Shown one piece after another: positions 61,983 to 64,000 of a DNA stretch of 64,000 nt. The DNA is taken from assembly GCF_900129885.1 (NCBI RefSeq), contig NZ_FQXE01000023.1, forward strand, positions 1 to 64,000, read 5' to 3'. The notes under the pieces were generated by a model. It did no database searches. It had not been told where the DNA came from and worked only from the letters and a program-made list of their open reading frames with translations. The position numbers and the translations under genes were made by a program. The number at the start of each line of letters is the position of its first letter. Position 1 is the first letter of the stretch. Source of the DNA: Pollutimonas bauzanensis. GTDB taxonomy: Bacteria; Pseudomonadota; Gammaproteobacteria; Burkholderiales; Burkholderiaceae_B.

Positions 61983-63167
61983 TCAGCTTGCCGCCATTTT
62001 CAAGAGCTCGCCACGGATGCGTTCGCCATCCTGATCCAGCGTGGGCGCGCGCTCGGTCTCGTTGATTGCGCCTGAAGTCGCCATGGCGGGCTTCATCGGC
62101 GAGCGCACCGCCTTGTACGAGAACCCATTGGCCGACTCGACATTGACGAACACCCCGCGCGCTTCCAGTTGAGGGCTATCGGACATATCGGTGATGGAAT
62201 TGATGGGGCTGCAGGGGATGCCGGCTTGGCCTATCACTTTTAGCCAATGCTCCCGATTCGCCGTTTTCAAATGCGCCTCGAACTCGGCTTTGAACACCTC
62301 CCCGTTGCGCAGGCGGTCCTGCGGCGTCAGGTAGCGTTCGTCGCTGGCGAGCTCCGGCCGCCCCACCGCCTTTACCAGCGCCTGGTACATGGCATCGCCA
62401 ACGGTGCAGATCACCAGATAGCCGTCGTTGCACTCGAAAGTGTCGAAAGGGGTGATGAGCGGGTGACGGGAGCCTATCCGGCCCGGCACTTCGCCGCTTG
62501 CGTGGTATCGCATATAGTGGCTTTCGAGCAAGGCTACCTGGCAGTCCAGCATGGCGACGTCGACGCGGCCGCCGCGGCCTGTGCGCGCGCGCTCATGGAT
62601 GGCGGAAACAATGGCAAGGGCCGCGTATATGCCGGCGCCCAGGTCGCCGATGGAAGTTCCCACCCGCGTCGGCGGACCATCCGGCTGGCCATTGATGCTC
62701 ATCATCCCGCTCAACGCCTGTACCACTAAGTCATAGGCCGGCAAGTCGCGCCATGGACCTGTCTGTCCGAATCCGGAAATCGACCCGTAGACGAGGGAGG
62801 GATAGCGCTGCGCGATGGACTCCGCGGAATATCCCAGTTTATCCATGACGCCCGGCCGGAAATTTTCCACGAGGATGTCCGCTTCATTCAGCAGGGAGTC
62901 CAGGACCCGCCTGTCCTCCTCGTTCTTCAAGTCCAGCGCAATCGACTCCTTGCCGCGGTTGATGGACATGAAGTATGCGGATTGGCCGTCGAAGATGGGC
63001 GGAACATAGCGCGAATCGTCGCCGGTGGCGGGGCTTTCTATTTTTATGACACGCGCCCCAAGGTCGGCAAGCAGCAGCGAGCAATAAGGCCCGGATAAAT
63101 AACGGGTCAGATCGATGACGATCAGGTCGCTCAAGGGGCCGGGTTTGCCTGAATGGGAAAGTGTCAT
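61983..63167 (-). CDS. CaiB/BaiF family CoA-transferase 2
   Basis: A 394-residue class III CoA-transferase paralogous to the one at 56912: VIDLTRYLSGPYCSLLLADL, RVIKIESPATGDDSR, ENFRPGVMDKLGYSAE, YGSISGFGQTGPWRDLPAYD and SPINSITDMSDSPQ. Start 63167 has GAGG upstream; longer frames overlap the GntR gene. It is on the opposite strand to the first cluster and eight bases after the GntR gene, so it is likely controlled by that regulator. Confidence 0.92.
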   Translation of the reverse strand: MTLSHSGKPGPLSDLIVIDLTRYLSGPYCSLLLADLGARVIKIESPATGDDSRYVPPIFDGQSAYFMSINRGKESIALDLKNEEDRRVLDSLLNEADILVENFRPGVMDKLGYSAESIAQRYPSLVYGSISGFGQTGPWRDLPAYDLVVQALSGMMSINGQPDGPPTRVGTSIGDLGAGIYAALAIVSAIHERARTGRGGRVDVAMLDCQVALLESHYMRYHASGEVPGRIGSRHPLITPFDTFECNDGYLVICTVGDAMYQALVKAVGRPELASDERYLTPQDRLRNGEVFKAEFEAHLKTANREHWLKVIGQAGIPCSPINSITDMSDSPQLEARGVFVNVESANGFSYKAVRSPMKPAMATSGAINETERAPTLDQDGERIRGELLKMAAS

Positions 63168-63175
63168 AAGTTGCC

Positions 63176-63883
63176 TCAGTGATGGTCGGGAGGAAAAAAA
63201 GGTGGCACATGCTCGCGATCCGATACGAACTCGTCTTGCAGTGTCATGAGAAATTCGGCGAATGAACGGCCGGCTACGGCGATGTGATCGACGGCAGCGC
63301 GAAACGCGCCCCACTCATCCTGCTTCTCGATGGCGGTCAGGATGGAACGGTGATCGGCGGCGGATTCAAGCATCCGCCCGACCTGGTGAAAATTATTGCG
63401 TCGATACAGCTGCGAGCGCCTGCGCAGCGCCGTTACCTGCCTGATCAAATATTCATTACGGCAGCTTGCATACAGAAGCTCGTGGAAGGCGACATTCTCT
63501 TCTGCGTATAACTGGTAATTTCCTTGTTTTGCGGCGACTTCGCAGCGCTCGACCATGCCTTGCATGGCTTCCAGCCTGTCGGCCGTTATCCGGCGGGCCG
63601 CAAGCATGGCGCACAGGCCTTCCTGATAGGCGAGCAGCTCCAGCAGCGCCAACAGCTCTTTGCTCGTCAGCTTGGCGACAAACGCGCCTTCGCGCGGAAC
63701 GTGATAGACCAGGCCCTGTGCGCACAATTGCTGGATTGCCTCGCGCACGGGGGTGCGGGACACGCCGTAGCGCTCCGCCAGAACTTTCTCGTCCAGCAGT
63801 TCGCCGGGCGCATAGCGCCCCGCGGCCATTTCGTCCTCGATTTTTTCCCTAACCGTGGACGCCAGGTTATTTTGTATTTTCAT
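63176..63883 (-). CDS. GntR-family regulator with FCD domain
   Basis: A 235-residue regulator: GntR winged helix (GELLDEKVLAERYGVSRTPVREAIQQL, first 20 residues, about 28-54) and an FCD effector domain with metal/His residues in ENVAFHELLYASC and SAADHRSILTAIE. FadR-type regulators of this kind bind carboxylates. It precedes the second CoA-transferase by eight bases. Upstream is an AT-rich region (63,900-63,950) that probably holds its operator. Confidence 0.9.
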   Translation of the reverse strand: MKIQNNLASTVREKIEDEMAAGRYAPGELLDEKVLAERYGVSRTPVREAIQQLCAQGLVYHVPREGAFVAKLTSKELLALLELLAYQEGLCAMLAARRITADRLEAMQGMVERCEVAAKQGNYQLYAEENVAFHELLYASCRNEYLIRQVTALRRRSQLYRRNNFHQVGRMLESAADHRSILTAIEKQDEWGAFRAAVDHIAVAGRSFAEFLMTLQDEFVSDREHVPPFFPPDHH

Positions 63884-63948
63884 GTTGCATATCCTCAGTC
63901 ATAATTATATACTGCTGTTTAATAATTACACAATCAAGTTAAATAATA

Positions 63949-64000
63949 ATGAAACTCCAGCCTACTTCTGATGCCCCCAGCCTCCATATTGACGAACACA
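63949..64000 (+). CDS. Possible 5' end of a divergent gene
   Basis: An open frame begins at ATG 63949 and runs off the window (KLQPTSDAPSLHIDEH). The AT-rich region before it would serve both this gene and gntR. Too short to identify. Confidence 0.3.
   Translation, partial: MKLQPTSDAPSLHIDEH

Noticed and set aside
1-64000. CRISPR arrays, rRNA and tRNA genes
   Set aside because: No regular repeat-spacer array and no tRNA or rRNA core sequence was found by eye; a tRNA at the island edges was looked for specifically and not seen.

Overview
The window looks like the chromosome of a betaproteobacterium of the Alcaligenaceae (Bordetella/Achromobacter/Pusillimonas-like). Pointers are an fdsGBA-fdhD-fdsD formate dehydrogenase operon with Moco genes, Bug-type (TctC) solute-binding proteins next to CoA-transferases, a BfeA-like enterobactin receptor with AraC regulator and esterase, and a pertactin-type autotransporter. 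From about 23.6 kb onward the DNA is GC-rich with typical Alcaligenaceae genes. From 1 to about 23.55 kb it is visibly less GC-rich and gene content is foreign: a genomic island.

Island (1-23.55 kb). The left edge is the terminus of an IS21-type insertion sequence abutting a 5'-truncated Lon-like ATPase. Next come a PP2A-type phosphatase, a ChrB-N-like protein with an apparently leaderless promoter, a short CDF-like transporter, a PAP2 phosphatase and a COG4280-like membrane protein pair. The core is a fluoride-resistance system: five fluoride (crcB-motif) riboswitches control (i) crcB/fluC-DUF190-histidine phosphatase, (ii) an MFS transporter, (iii) an eight-gene operon of a hydrogenase-4/complex-I-like membrane complex plus two MutS-like ATPases, (iv) a CLC-F type fluoride antiporter plus DUF190, and (v) enolase plus DUF190. 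A HIT protein lies between the last two. The large subunit of the hydrogenase-like complex has lost all four NiFe cysteines, so it should not be a hydrogenase; it resembles the 'Ehr' (energy-converting hydrogenase-related) complexes. The right junction at about 23,550 cuts an OFA-type oxalate/formate antiporter gene, leaving only its first 34 codons beside the formate dehydrogenase operon.

Formate dehydrogenase and molybdenum cofactor (23.7-36 kb). fdsGBA, fdhD and fdsD read leftward. A divergent ModE-like/periplasmic-binding regulator (fdsR-like) is translationally coupled to moaA and mobA; moeA, moaB, moaE, moaD and moaC follow on the minus strand. Two equally spaced ATATGCA inverted repeats in the divergent intergenic region are candidate FdsR operators.

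Housekeeping/accessory (36-50 kb). A small secreted protein, a peroxiredoxin, an MFS and a DMT transporter, bioB, a DUF3293 protein, ompW (two perfect FNR boxes), an esterase, a methyltransferase, a BfeA-type receptor with Fur-box-like site and AraC regulator, a serine recombinase, and an EAL protein with degenerate GGDEF whose Shine-Dalgarno lies inside a 9-bp hairpin.

Right part (50-64 kb). A 1445-residue autotransporter with repeats, then a LysR-controlled organic-acid/acyl-CoA cluster (two Bug proteins, two CaiB/BaiF CoA-transferases, enoyl-CoA hydratase, D-2-hydroxyacid dehydrogenase, FAH-family hydrolase) and a GntR/FCD regulator. No rRNA, tRNA or CRISPR array was recognised.
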